Below, piece by piece: positions 26,623 through 35,644 of a stretch of 64,000 nt of DNA (its first letter is position 1; every line of letters begins with the position of its first letter). The stretch lies in the NCBI RefSeq assembly GCF_034424375.1, contig NZ_CP139965.1, positions 3,596,001-3,660,000 of the forward strand. Reading direction: 5' to 3'. This DNA comes from Paraburkholderia kururiensis (lineage in GTDB: Bacteria; Pseudomonadota; Gammaproteobacteria; Burkholderiales; Burkholderiaceae). The notes under the pieces are model-generated. The model ran no database searches. It was not told the DNA's origin and saw nothing but the letters and a program-made list of their open reading frames with translations. A program made the translations under genes and the position numbers.

Positions 26623-26645
26623 AAGATGCTGACACAATACATTTT
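26623..26645. promoter_or_regulatory. NsrR-like operator of hmp
   Basis: Plus strand AAGATGC (26623-26629) and CAATACATTTT (26635-26645) match the known NsrR pattern AAGATGYATTT-N-AAATRCATCTT at about 16 of 22 positions, with the first seven positions exact. It is 18 bases upstream of the hmp start. NsrR is an iron-sulfur NO sensor that represses hmp in many proteobacteria. Confidence 0.6.
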
Positions 26646-26714
26646 TTAGCACGAACAAAAACGAGGACATTTTGTCGCGGCGCAAAAAGCCAGGAATGTG
26701 ACGCCAATCCAACA

Positions 26715-27335
26715 TCAGCGATGTTTTTTTGCACTGCGCTCGTGGCGCCACAGCACGTCATTGCCACCGTCGGCGCGATTGAGCACGCGCGCGAGCACGA
26801 ACAGCAGGTCGGAGAGGCGGTTGAGATAGCGTCGAGGGACGTCGTTGCGTGTCGAATCGTGCCCTTTATCCGACTCGCCGGGCTCGCCCTTTTCCGCGCC
26901 GCCGGCACCCGCCTGGGCGCCCAGCACCACGATGGACCGCTCGGCGCGCCGGCACACCGTGCGGCACACGTGCGCCAGCGCGGCCCCCCGTGAACCGCCG
27001 GGCAAGATGAATTCCTTGAGCGGTTCGAGCGTCGCGTTATACGAGGCGAGCCAGCCATCGAGCTGCGCCAGGTGGGCGTCGGTCATCATCGTGTGGCCCG
27101 GCACGCACAGTTCGCCGCCCAGGTCGAAGAGATCGTGCTGAATGGCCGTCAGCGCGTCGCGTACGTCGTCGGGCAAGGTTTCGCAGAGCAGCACGCCAAT
27201 CTGCGAGTTGAGTTCGTCGACGTCGCCAATCGCCGCAATCCGCGCGTCGTCCTTGCGCACGCGGCTGCCGTCGCCCAAACCCGTGGTGCCGTCGTCGCCC
27301 GTGCGCGTCGCGATCTTGCTGAGGCGGTTGCCCAT
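26715..27335 (-). CDS. cob(I)yrinic acid a,c-diamide adenosyltransferase, PduO type
   Basis: 206 residues from MGNRLSKIATRTGDDGTTGL with an AGAGGGA SD. The N-terminal TRTGDDGTTGLGDGSRV is the ATP-binding motif of PduO-type ATRs; RRAERSIVVLG and RYLNRLSDLLFVLARVLNR are the cobalamin-facing helices. It adds the 5'-deoxyadenosyl group to cob(I)alamin. A Gly/Glu/Lys-rich insertion of about 25 residues precedes RRYLNR. TATAAT on the minus strand at 27386-27391 may be its -10 box. No cobalamin synthesis genes or B12 riboswitch are seen nearby. Confidence 0.93.
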   Translation of the reverse strand: MGNRLSKIATRTGDDGTTGLGDGSRVRKDDARIAAIGDVDELNSQIGVLLCETLPDDVRDALTAIQHDLFDLGGELCVPGHTMMTDAHLAQLDGWLASYNATLEPLKEFILPGGSRGAALAHVCRTVCRRAERSIVVLGAQAGAGGAEKGEPGESDKGHDSTRNDVPRRYLNRLSDLLFVLARVLNRADGGNDVLWRHERSAKKHR

Positions 27336-27522
27336 GATGTCGTCCCTCTTCGTTGATCGATGTATTGGCAAATGCGGAGCGGGACATTATAGGTTCGACC
27401 CTCACCGTTCTCCGCGCGCGCCAGAAGCCCGAAGCGCGGGGAAGCCCGGGCGGCGGGCGCTTCGGCGATGGGCGTAAAATGAAGCGAAAGCAGAACCACT
27501 CAATCGTTATCAGGAGACACGC

Positions 27523-28956
27523 GTGAATCAAATCGCGCCGCCCACCTCCCTGCATCCTGCCCGTCGTCCCGGTCGTCCCTTGCCTGATGGTTTCGTTGCC
27601 GCGCTCCAGGGCGCCTTTGGCGAACGCGTGTCCATGGCCGAAGCCGTGCGCGCTCATCACGGTCGCGACGAATCGCCGTTCGATCCCCAACTGCCGGACG
27701 CCGTCGTGTTCGCGCACAGCACCGAAGAGGTTCAGACCGTCGTGCGGCTGTGCGGCCAGTACGACGTGCCCGTCATCCCGTACGGCAACGGCTCGTCGCT
27801 CGAAGGTCATCTGCTCGCGGTGCAAGGCGGCGTGTCGATCGATCTCTCCGAGATGAACCGCGTGCACTCCATCAACGCCGAAGACCTCACCGTGACCGTG
27901 GAGCCCGGCATCTCGCGCAAGCAGCTCAACGAGGCGCTGCGCGACACGGGCCTGTTCTTCCCCATCGATCCGGGCGCGGACGCGAGTATCGGCGGCATGT
28001 GTGCAACGCGTGCCTCGGGCACCAACGCCGTGCGCTACGGCACGATGCGCGAGAACGTGCTCGGCCTCACGGCGGTGCTGGCCGACGGCCGCGTCATCAA
28101 GACCGGCTCGCGCGCGCGCAAATCTTCGGCGGGCTACGACCTCACGCGTCTTTTCGTCGGCTCGGAAGGCACGCTCGGCGTCATCACGCAGATCACGCTG
28201 CGGCTCTACCCGCAGCCCGAAGCGGTGTCCGCGGCGGTGTGCACGTTCGCGTCGATGGGCGACGCGGTGCGGGCCGTCATCGAGACCATCCAGATGGGCG
28301 TGCCCGTGGCCCGCGTCGAATTCGTCGATTCGCTCGCCATCCGTTCCATCAATCGTCACTCGAACCTCACGCTGCGTGAGGCGCCCACACTGTTCTTCGA
28401 GTTCCACGGCACCGAAAGCGGTGTCAGGGAACAGACCGAGACGGTTCAGGAAATCGCCGCGCAAAACGGCGGCGAAGGCTTCGAATGGGCCACGCGTCCC
28501 GAAGACCGCGGCCGGCTCTGGAACGCGCGCCACAACGCCTACTTCGCGATGCTGCAACTGAAGCCCGGCTGCCGCGCCGTGACCACGGACGTCTGCGTGC
28601 CCATCTCACGCCTTGCCGAATGCGTGACCGAGACCGAGGCGGACCTCATCGCCTCGCCACTGCCCTGCCCGATCGTGGGCCACGTCGGCGACGGCAACTT
28701 TCACGTCGCCATCCTGATCGATCCCGACAAGCCCGAAGAACTCGAGGAAGCCGAGCGACTCAATCGCCGCATCGTCGAACGCGCGCTGCGCATGGACGGC
28801 ACCTGTACCGGCGAGCACGGCGTGGGCCTGCACAAGATGGACTTCCTGCTCGATGAGCACGGTGCCGACACGGTGGACACGATGCGCGCCATCAAGCACG
28901 CACTCGACCCTCGCAACCTGATGAATCCGGGCAAGATTTTTTCCTGGTCGGCATGA
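27523..28956 (+). CDS. FAD-linked oxidase, D-lactate dehydrogenase (cytochrome) type
   Basis: 477 residues, GTG start with AGGAG six bases upstream. PCMH-type FAD-binding domain: VPVIPYGNGSSLEGHLLA, then GADASIGGMCATRASGTNAV, then FVGSEGTLGVITQITL. The C-terminal cap carries VGHVGDGNFHVAILIDPD and GTCTGEHGVGLHKM, the His-containing substrate and metal motif. Most like Dld1/LDHD enzymes oxidising D-lactate or similar 2-hydroxy acids to the quinone or cytochrome chain; exact substrate unproven. It heads a plus-strand run with glcDEF. Confidence 0.88.
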   Translation: MNQIAPPTSLHPARRPGRPLPDGFVAALQGAFGERVSMAEAVRAHHGRDESPFDPQLPDAVVFAHSTEEVQTVVRLCGQYDVPVIPYGNGSSLEGHLLAVQGGVSIDLSEMNRVHSINAEDLTVTVEPGISRKQLNEALRDTGLFFPIDPGADASIGGMCATRASGTNAVRYGTMRENVLGLTAVLADGRVIKTGSRARKSSAGYDLTRLFVGSEGTLGVITQITLRLYPQPEAVSAAVCTFASMGDAVRAVIETIQMGVPVARVEFVDSLAIRSINRHSNLTLREAPTLFFEFHGTESGVREQTETVQEIAAQNGGEGFEWATRPEDRGRLWNARHNAYFAMLQLKPGCRAVTTDVCVPISRLAECVTETEADLIASPLPCPIVGHVGDGNFHVAILIDPDKPEELEEAERLNRRIVERALRMDGTCTGEHGVGLHKMDFLLDEHGADTVDTMRAIKHALDPRNLMNPGKIFSWSA

Positions 28957-29005
28957 CAGCGCGGCGACACCTCGCCACCCCGACACCTTCGACGCGGGAG
29001 ACCCC

Positions 29006-30499
29006 ATGAACGCACCGGGCGAACTGACAGCCGACGCGCTCGCGCAACGCCAGCGCGAAGTCGTGCAGGCGCTGATGGCCGTGCTGCCCACCCACTGCCT
29101 GCTCTACCGCGAGGAAGACACGATCGCGTACGAATGCGACGGCCTCTCGGCGTACCGGCGCCTGCCGCTCGCAGTCGTGCTGCCCGAGACCGAATCGCAG
29201 GTGCAGCGCATCGTGCAGATCTGCCGGCGCCTCGACGTGCCCATCGTGCCGCGCGGCGCCGGCACGGGCCTGTCTGGCGGCGCCATGCCCATCCGTCACG
29301 GCGTCGTGCTCTCGCTCGCGCGCTTTCGCAAAATCGTCGAAGTGGACCCGTACGCGCGCACGGCCACCGTGCAGCCCGGTGTGCGCAACCTGGCCGTGTC
29401 CGAAGCCGCCGCGCCGTTCGGCCTCTATTACGCGCCGGACCCGTCGTCGCAGATCGCCTGCACGATCGGCGGCAACGTGTCCGAGAATTCGGGCGGCGTG
29501 CACTGCCTCAAGTACGGCCTCACGGTCCACAACGTGCTGCGCGTGCGCGCGGTCACGATGGACGGCGACATCGTCGAATTCGGCTCGCTCGCGCCGGACG
29601 CGCCGGGGCTCGACCTGCTCGCCGTGCTGATCGGCAGCGAAGGCATGTTCGCCATCGTCACCGAGGTCACCGTGAAGCTCATTCCGAAGCCGCAAACGGC
29701 GCAGGTCATCATGGCGAGCTTCGACGACGTCGTGAAGGGCGGCGACGCGGTGGCCGGGATCATCGCGGCCGGCATCATCCCGGCCGGGCTGGAAATGATG
29801 GACAACCCCGCCACGCGCGCCGTGGAGGAATTCGTGGGTGCCGGCTACGACCTCGATGCCGAGGCCATCCTGCTGTGCGAATCGGACGGCACGCCGGAAG
29901 AAGTGGCCGAGGAAGTCGTGCGCATGACGGCCGTGCTGGGCGAGCATGGCGCCACGCGCATCCAGATTTCGCGCACCGAAGCCGAGCGGCTGCGCTTCTG
30001 GTCCGGCCGCAAGAACGCGTTTCCGGCCGCGGGCCGCATTTCGCCCGACTACTACTGCATGGACGGCACCGTGCCACGGCGCAGCATCGGGCCGCTGCTC
30101 ATGCGCATCAAGGCGCTGGAAGAGCAGTACCGGCTGCGCTGCATCAACGTGTTCCACGCGGGCGACGGCAACATGCATCCGCTGATTCTTTTCAACGGCA
30201 ACGACCTCGACGAGTGGCACCGCGCCGAGGCCTTCGGGTCGGACATCCTCGAAACCTGTGTCGAGCTGGGCGGCACGGTGACGGGCGAGCACGGCGTGGG
30301 CATCGAGAAGATCAATTCGATGTGCGTGCAGTTCTCGCCCGAAGAGCGCGACACGTTCCACGCGATCAAGCGCGCCTTCGACCCGCCGGGGCTGCTCAAT
30401 CCCGACAAGGGCATTCCGACGCGAGCGCGCTGCGCCGAGTACGGCAAGATGCACGTGCGCGGCGGGCTGCTGCCGCATCCGGATCTGCCGCGGTTCTGA
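29006..30499 (+). CDS. glcD: glycolate oxidase subunit GlcD
   Basis: 497 residues. FAD-binding PCMH domain with VPIVPRGAGTGLSGGAMP and SQIACTIGGNVSENSGGVHC; C-terminal NVFHAGDGNMHPLILF and GGTVTGEHGVGIEKI. GlcD is the catalytic flavoprotein that, with GlcE and GlcF, oxidises glycolate to glyoxylate at the membrane. It starts 49 bases after the D-lactate-dehydrogenase-like gene. A 13-bp tandem duplication (30487-30512) copies the stop codon region and is harmless to the protein. Confidence 0.95.
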   Translation: MNAPGELTADALAQRQREVVQALMAVLPTHCLLYREEDTIAYECDGLSAYRRLPLAVVLPETESQVQRIVQICRRLDVPIVPRGAGTGLSGGAMPIRHGVVLSLARFRKIVEVDPYARTATVQPGVRNLAVSEAAAPFGLYYAPDPSSQIACTIGGNVSENSGGVHCLKYGLTVHNVLRVRAVTMDGDIVEFGSLAPDAPGLDLLAVLIGSEGMFAIVTEVTVKLIPKPQTAQVIMASFDDVVKGGDAVAGIIAAGIIPAGLEMMDNPATRAVEEFVGAGYDLDAEAILLCESDGTPEEVAEEVVRMTAVLGEHGATRIQISRTEAERLRFWSGRKNAFPAAGRISPDYYCMDGTVPRRSIGPLLMRIKALEEQYRLRCINVFHAGDGNMHPLILFNGNDLDEWHRAEAFGSDILETCVELGGTVTGEHGVGIEKINSMCVQFSPEERDTFHAIKRAFDPPGLLNPDKGIPTRARCAEYGKMHVRGGLLPHPDLPRF

Positions 30500-30660
30500 G
30501 CCGCGGTTCTGAGCCGAGGCTTCGAGCCGCGGGGTTTCGGCAACGGCGTGCGGGGCGACGAATCGAGGCAGCAAAATGGCGGCACCGGGCTTAGGGTCCT
30601 TCCGGATGCGGCAGCAAAACCAGTCAGTACAATCGAACGACCTACAACGAACAAAACGCC

Positions 30661-31749
30661 ATGGAAGAGGACGACATCGTCGCGGACTGGTCCGAGCGCA
30701 TCCGCTCGGCGAGCGCGGAAGGGCGCGCGCTACGCATCCGCGGCGGCGGCACCAAGGACTGGTACGGCCAGGCGCTGGAAGGCGAGATCCTCGATACACG
30801 CGCGCATCGCGGCATCGTTTCCTACGATCCGCCCGAACTCGTCATCACGGCGCGTGCCGGCACGCCGCTCGTGGAGATCGAAGCCGCACTCGCCGAACGC
30901 GACCAGATGCTGGCGTTCGAGCCGCCTCACTTCGGCGCGCAGGCCACGCTCGGCGGCTGTATCGCCGCCGGTCTTGCCGGGCCGCGCCGTCCGTACACGG
31001 GCGCGCCGCGCGACTTCGTGCTGGGCGCCGTCATCATGAACGGGCAGGGGCAAGTGCTGCATTTCGGCGGCCAGGTGGTGAAGAACGTCGCGGGGTATGA
31101 CGTCTCGCGCCTCCTTGCGGGCTCGCTCGGCACCTTGGGCCTGATCCTCGAACTGTCCGTCAAGGTATTGCCGCTGCCCAAGGCCGAGGCCACGCTTCGC
31201 TTCGACATGAACGGCACTGACGCCGTACGCAAGCTCAACGAATGGGGCGGCCGTCCGTTGCCCATCACGGGCAGCGCGTGGCGCAACGACACGCTGGTAG
31301 TGCGCCTCGCGGGCGCCGAGACCGCCGTCAAGTCCGCGCGCGCCTCGCTCGGCGGCGAGGTCGTGGATGCCGTGGAAGCCGAACGTTTCTGGGCAGGCCT
31401 GCGCGAGCAGACCGACCCGTTCTTCATGGGTATCGCGCCGAAGTCGGCGCTGTGGCGCCTCGCGCTGCCCTCCATCGCCGAGCCGCTGCAACTGCCGGGC
31501 GCCCAGCTGATGGAATGGGGCGGCGCGCAGCGCTGGTGGATCACCGATACCGACGCCCAGACCGTGCGCATGAGCGCAAAACAGGCGGGCGGCCACGCCA
31601 CCCTCTTTCGAACCGGTCATGGCTACGACCGCAGCGCGGGCGTGTTCACACCGCTGCCCGCGCCCGTGATGAAAATCCACCGCGGACTGAAGGCGGCCTT
31701 CGACCCGGCGCGCATCTTCAACCGCAACCGGCTCTACCCCGATTTCTGA
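30661..31749 (+). CDS. glcE: glycolate oxidase subunit GlcE
   Basis: 362 residues. A second, shorter FAD-binding subunit: ALRIRGGGTKDWYGQALEGE, then FGAQATLGGCIAAGLAGPRR, then NVAGYDVSRLLAGSLGTLGL. The C terminus reads GLKAAFDPARIFNRNRLYPDF. The gene is nine bases from glcF, so the two are surely coupled; 161 bases separate it from glcD with no clear promoter. Confidence 0.95.
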   Translation: MEEDDIVADWSERIRSASAEGRALRIRGGGTKDWYGQALEGEILDTRAHRGIVSYDPPELVITARAGTPLVEIEAALAERDQMLAFEPPHFGAQATLGGCIAAGLAGPRRPYTGAPRDFVLGAVIMNGQGQVLHFGGQVVKNVAGYDVSRLLAGSLGTLGLILELSVKVLPLPKAEATLRFDMNGTDAVRKLNEWGGRPLPITGSAWRNDTLVVRLAGAETAVKSARASLGGEVVDAVEAERFWAGLREQTDPFFMGIAPKSALWRLALPSIAEPLQLPGAQLMEWGGAQRWWITDTDAQTVRMSAKQAGGHATLFRTGHGYDRSAGVFTPLPAPVMKIHRGLKAAFDPARIFNRNRLYPDF

Positions 31750-31757
31750 GCAACGCG

Positions 31758-32996
31758 ATGCAAACCAACCTCGCGGACTTCATTCGCAACACCGCCGACG
31801 GCGACGAAGCCGACGCCATTCTGCGCAAGTGCGTGCATTGCGGCTTCTGTACCGCGACGTGCCCCACCTACCAGTTGCTCGGCGACGAACTGGACGGTCC
31901 GCGCGGCCGCATCTATCTCATCAAGCAGATGGTGGAAGGGTCGGAGGTCTCGCGCAGCACGCAGACGCACCTCGACCGGTGCCTCACCTGCCGCAATTGC
32001 GAAACGACCTGCCCGTCCGGCGTGCAGTACGGCCGCCTCGCGGAGATCGGCCGCAAGCTCGCCGAAGAGAAGGTGCCGCGGCCCGCGGGCCAGCGCGCGC
32101 TGCGGCGCTTTCTCGCGAGCTTCCTGCCCAACAGCGCGGTCTTCACGCCCGCCATGCGGCTCGGCCAGCACGTGCGCGCGCTTCTGCCGAAGAAGCTGCG
32201 CGACAAGGTGCCCGCGCGCCAGCGCGCGCTGGCGTGGCCCACGGCGAAGCACCCGCGCAAGATGCTGATGCTGGCCGGCTGCGTGCAGCCTTCGATGATG
32301 CCGAACGTCAACACTGCCACGGCGCGTGTACTCGACGTGCTCGGCATCGAAACCGTGGTCGCGCCGGACGCGGGCTGTTGCGGCGCAATCCGCCTGCATC
32401 TCGGCTACAACGACGAAGCGCTCGACGACGCCCGCCACAACATCGATGCGTGGTGGCCCTACGTCGAGCAGGGCGTGGAGGCCATCGTGATGAACGCGTC
32501 GGGTTGCGGCGCAACGGTGAAGGAGTATGCGCACCTGCTGCGCAACGACCCCGCGTACGCGGAGAAGGCACGCCGCGTTGCCGAACTCACCCGCGACATC
32601 TCCGAAATCCTGCCGCAGTTCGAGGAGCCGCTTGCCGCCGCGGCGCGTCGCCGCACCATCCATACGGTGGCGTATCACCCGCCGTGCACGCTCCAGCATG
32701 GCCAGCAGTTGAGGGGCGACGTCGAACGACTGCTCACCGCGCTCGGCATCGACGTGCGGCTTCCCGCCGACAGCCACACCTGCTGCGGCTCGGCGGGCAC
32801 GTACTCGCTGTTGCAGCCGAAGCTCTCGTACGCGTTGCGCAACCAGAAGCTGGAACGCCTGCACGCCACAGATCCGCAGATGATCGTGTCGGCCAACATC
32901 GGCTGCATCGCGCATCTGCAAAGCGGAACGTCCCTGCCGGTCGCGCACTGGATCGAGCTGGTGGAGCATATGCTCGCCAATCCGGGCTCCGTATAA
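31758..32996 (+). CDS. glcF: glycolate oxidase iron-sulfur subunit GlcF
   Basis: 412 residues from MQTNLADFIRNTADGDEADA. Two 4Fe-4S ferredoxin motifs (CVHCGFCTATCP and CLTCRNCETTCP, the latter followed by SGVQYG) and two cysteine-rich CCG domains (DAGCCGAIRLHLGY; SHTCCGSAGTYSLL) show it passes electrons from GlcDE to the quinone pool. The stop codon lies inside a TATAAT (32992-32997) that may drive the next gene. Confidence 0.96.
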   Translation: MQTNLADFIRNTADGDEADAILRKCVHCGFCTATCPTYQLLGDELDGPRGRIYLIKQMVEGSEVSRSTQTHLDRCLTCRNCETTCPSGVQYGRLAEIGRKLAEEKVPRPAGQRALRRFLASFLPNSAVFTPAMRLGQHVRALLPKKLRDKVPARQRALAWPTAKHPRKMLMLAGCVQPSMMPNVNTATARVLDVLGIETVVAPDAGCCGAIRLHLGYNDEALDDARHNIDAWWPYVEQGVEAIVMNASGCGATVKEYAHLLRNDPAYAEKARRVAELTRDISEILPQFEEPLAAAARRRTIHTVAYHPPCTLQHGQQLRGDVERLLTALGIDVRLPADSHTCCGSAGTYSLLQPKLSYALRNQKLERLHATDPQMIVSANIGCIAHLQSGTSLPVAHWIELVEHMLANPGSV

Positions 32997-32997
32997 T
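32992..32997 (+). promoter_or_regulatory. possible -10 box for yggS
   Basis: A perfect TATAAT overlapping the glcF stop codon, about 100 bases before yggS. No good -35 is present at 16-18 bases upstream, so this is tentative. Confidence 0.3.
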
Positions 32998-33098
32998 GGG
33001 CGCCTGCTCGCGGCGCCGCGCCTGCCGACCGGTTTATCGGCTGGCCCGCGACGTGTCCGCCCCGCCGCCGTACCGATCCAGCCTCTTGCCAGCGCGTC

Positions 33099-33797
33099 AT
33101 GTCAGATATCGCTCATAACCTCGCCGACGTTCACGCGCGCATCGAGCGCGCGGCGCACGCGGCCGGCCGCGACCCGCAATCGGTCGCGCTGCTCGCCGTC
33201 TCCAAGACCTTCCCCGCCGACGACGTACGCGCCGCGCACGCCGCGGGCCAGCGCGCATTCGGCGAGAACTACGTGCAGGAATCCATCGCGAAAATCGAAG
33301 CGCTCGCGGACCTGCGCGCGTCGCTCGAATGGCATTTCATCGGGCCGCTGCAATCGAACAAGACGCGCCCGGTCGCCGAGCACTTCGACTGGGTGCATTC
33401 CGTGGATCGCCTGAAGATCGCGCAGCGGCTTTCCGAACAGCGGCCCGACGCGCTGCCGCCGCTCAACGTCCTGCTCCAGGTCAACGTGAGCGGCGAGGCG
33501 TCGAAGAGCGGCGTGACGCCCGCCGAGGCGGCCGCCGTCGCGCATGAAATCGCCGCGCTGCCGAAGCTGCGTCTACGCGGACTGATGTCGATTCCCGAGC
33601 CTGCCGAAACCATCGAGGCACAACGTGCGCCGCACCGCGTGCTGCGCGAGCTGTTCGACGCGCTGCGCGCCGGCGGCCTCGCGCTGGATACGCTTTCCAT
33701 GGGCATGTCCGCCGACCTCGAAGCGGCCGTACTGGAAGGCGCGACCATCGTGCGTATCGGTACCGCGATCTTCGGCGCGCGCCAGTACACCCACTGA
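33099..33797 (+). CDS. yggS: pyridoxal phosphate homeostasis protein, YggS/PROSC family
   Basis: 232 residues, a single alanine-racemase-type TIM barrel that binds PLP without known catalysis. Motifs: VALLAVSKTFPADDVRAAHA (the PLP lysine in SKT), AFGENYVQE, WHFIGPLQSNKTRPV, LSMGMSADLEAAVLEG and IVRIGTAIFGAR. It balances free B6 vitamers and amino-acid metabolism. It sits 23 bases upstream of proC, a pairing conserved widely in bacteria. Confidence 0.96.
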   Translation: MSDIAHNLADVHARIERAAHAAGRDPQSVALLAVSKTFPADDVRAAHAAGQRAFGENYVQESIAKIEALADLRASLEWHFIGPLQSNKTRPVAEHFDWVHSVDRLKIAQRLSEQRPDALPPLNVLLQVNVSGEASKSGVTPAEAAAVAHEIAALPKLRLRGLMSIPEPAETIEAQRAPHRVLRELFDALRAGGLALDTLSMGMSADLEAAVLEGATIVRIGTAIFGARQYTH

Positions 33798-33820
33798 CTC
33801 ACCTCTTTTCATCACCCATC

Positions 33821-34636
33821 ATGAAGATTGCCTTCATCGGCGGCGGCAACATGGCCGCCGCACTCATCGGCGGCATGATCCGCCGCGGCGTGGCGCCCGG
33901 CGACCTCTACGCGATCGATCCGAACGCCGACGCCCGCGCACGCAGCGAGCAGCAATTCGGCATCCGCACCGGCGCCGCGGCCGACGCGGCGCTCGCCGCC
34001 TATGACGCCGTGGTGCTCGCCGTGAAGCCGCAGGTGGCGAAAGACGTGGCGACGGCGCTCGCACCGCATCTCGCGCCGACGCAGGTCGTCATCAGCATCA
34101 TGGCCGGCATCCGGACCGCGGACCTCTCGCGCTGGCTGGGCGGCCACGCGCGCATCGTGCGCACCATGCCGAACACGCCCGCGCTGATCGGCATGGGCGC
34201 GGCGGGCCTCGTGGCGACCTCGGGCGTGGACGAAGCGGGCCGCGCACTCGGCTCGCAGGTGCTGGGCGCAGTAGGCCAGACGGTGTGGTTCGACGACGAA
34301 ACGAAGATCGATGCCGTCACGGCAATCTCGGGCAGCGGCCCGGCGTACGTGTTCTATTTCATCGAGGCGCTGGAAGAAGCAGCGCGCCGGTTGGGCATGG
34401 ACGAGCAGCAGGGCCGCGCGCTCGCCATCGCGACGTTCGCGGGCGCGGCGCAGCTCGCGGCACAGTCCGACGAGCCGCCCGCGGTGCTGCGCGAGCGCGT
34501 GACTTCGAAGGGCGGCACCACCGCGGCGGCGCTGGCCTCGTTCGACGCGTCGGGCGTGAAGGAAGCAATCGTGCGCGGCGCGCTGGCCGCGGACGCACGG
34601 GCAAAGGAAATGGGCGAGGCGTTCGGCAAGCAGTGA
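33821..34636 (+). CDS. proC: pyrroline-5-carboxylate reductase
   Basis: 271 residues. It reduces pyrroline-5-carboxylate to proline with NAD(P)H. Rossmann motif IAFIGGGNMAAALIGGMI at the N terminus, AVKPQVAKDV, RTMPNTPALIGMGA, and the family signature around ISGSGPAYVFYFIEAL, ending with VTSKGGTTAAALASFD. Downstream of yggS, convergent with ubiA. Confidence 0.97.
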   Translation: MKIAFIGGGNMAAALIGGMIRRGVAPGDLYAIDPNADARARSEQQFGIRTGAAADAALAAYDAVVLAVKPQVAKDVATALAPHLAPTQVVISIMAGIRTADLSRWLGGHARIVRTMPNTPALIGMGAAGLVATSGVDEAGRALGSQVLGAVGQTVWFDDETKIDAVTAISGSGPAYVFYFIEALEEAARRLGMDEQQGRALAIATFAGAAQLAAQSDEPPAVLRERVTSKGGTTAAALASFDASGVKEAIVRGALAADARAKEMGEAFGKQ

Positions 34637-34663
34637 GCCGGGCGCCGGCGGGCAGCAGAAGAA

Positions 34664-35527
34664 CTAGAACGAAGCCGCTGCGTAATGTGCGGCGATGCCC
34701 GCAAAGAGCGCGCCGCCCAGCCAGTTGTTATGGCGGAACGCCGCGAAGCACGGCATGCGCTCGCGATTGCGGATCAGCGTGTAGTGATAGACGGCGCACC
34801 CCGCCGCCGCGGCCCAGCCCAGCCAGTACAGCAGCCCGAAGCCGAGCACGATGCCGATGCCGACGTAGATGCCCAGCGTCGCCGCATAGCAGAGCATGAT
34901 GGCCAGCACGTCGAAGCGGCCGAAGGTCAGCGCCGACGTGCGGATACCGATCTTGATGTCGTCGTCGCGATCCACCATCGCGTATTCCGTGTCGTAAGCC
35001 ACCGACCAGAACACGTTCGCGGCGAGCATCACCCACGCAAGTACCGGCACGTGGTCCTGCAGCGCCGCGAAAGCCATCGGAATGCCGAAGCCGAACGCGA
35101 TGCCGAGATACGCCTGGGGAATCGCAAAGAAACGCTTGGTGAACGGATAGGAGCCGGCCACGAAGAGCGCTACGACGGAAAGCTCCTTCGTGAGGGCGTT
35201 GAGCGGCAGGATCAAAAGAAACGCGATGAACGAGAGCCCCGCCGCGAGCGCTACGGCTTCCCATGCCTTGATCTTGCCGGACGTGATGGGCCGTTCGGCG
35301 GTGCGCTTCACGTAGCGGTCGAAATCGCGGTCCGCGTAGTCGTTGATCGCGCAGCCCGCCGAGCGCATGAGCACGGTGCCCACCACGAAGATGGCGAGCA
35401 GTTGGAGCGGCGGACGTCCGTTGGACGCGATCCAGAGTGCGTTGAGCGTGGGCCAGAGCAGCAGCAGGCTGCCGATCGGCTTGTCCATGCGGACAAGGCG
35501 CAGATACAGCGGGAGTCGGGCAAACAT
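34664..35527 (-). CDS. ubiA: 4-hydroxybenzoate octaprenyltransferase
   Basis: 287 residues, integral membrane, with about eight hydrophobic helices. It prenylates 4-hydroxybenzoate in ubiquinone synthesis. The two Asp-rich Mg-diphosphate motifs are present: NDYADRDFDRYVKRTAERPI in the second cytoplasmic loop and YDTEYAMVDRDDDIKIGIRT in the later one. The N terminus (RLVRMDKPIGSLLLLWPTLN) is typical. It follows dps on the same strand, with a strong GC hairpin between them. Confidence 0.97.
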   Translation of the reverse strand: MFARLPLYLRLVRMDKPIGSLLLLWPTLNALWIASNGRPPLQLLAIFVVGTVLMRSAGCAINDYADRDFDRYVKRTAERPITSGKIKAWEAVALAAGLSFIAFLLILPLNALTKELSVVALFVAGSYPFTKRFFAIPQAYLGIAFGFGIPMAFAALQDHVPVLAWVMLAANVFWSVAYDTEYAMVDRDDDIKIGIRTSALTFGRFDVLAIMLCYAATLGIYVGIGIVLGFGLLYWLGWAAAAGCAVYHYTLIRNRERMPCFAAFRHNNWLGGALFAGIAAHYAAASF

Positions 35528-35575
35528 GGGGACGTGCCGGTGAAAACGATCCCGCTATTGTAGGTCAGGCCGCGC

Positions 35576-35602
35576 GGCCCGGCCCGGCAACCGGGCCGGG
35601 CC
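35576..35602 (-). terminator. 12-bp GC-only hairpin after dps
   Basis: GGCCCGGCCCGG, 3-nt loop, CCGGGCCGGGCC, 43 nt after the dps stop and upstream of ubiA. No U-run follows, but the stem is extremely stable and probably marks the 3' end of the dps message. Confidence 0.5.
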
Positions 35603-35644
35603 AACGCGCGCGTTACGGCACGGTGCGCGTTCGCGCTTCGACGA

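Noticed and set aside
26640..26660. CIRCE-like TTAGCAC near hmp
   Set aside because: Only part of one half-site, with no inverted partner; not a CIRCE element.
26606..27058. N-terminal extension of hmp covering the adenosyltransferase
   Set aside because: Family start, SD and NsrR-like site all place the hmp start at 26605.
27336..27522. B12 riboswitch before the adenosyltransferase
   Set aside because: The gap is under 200 bases and shows no B12-box or the expected multi-stem structure.
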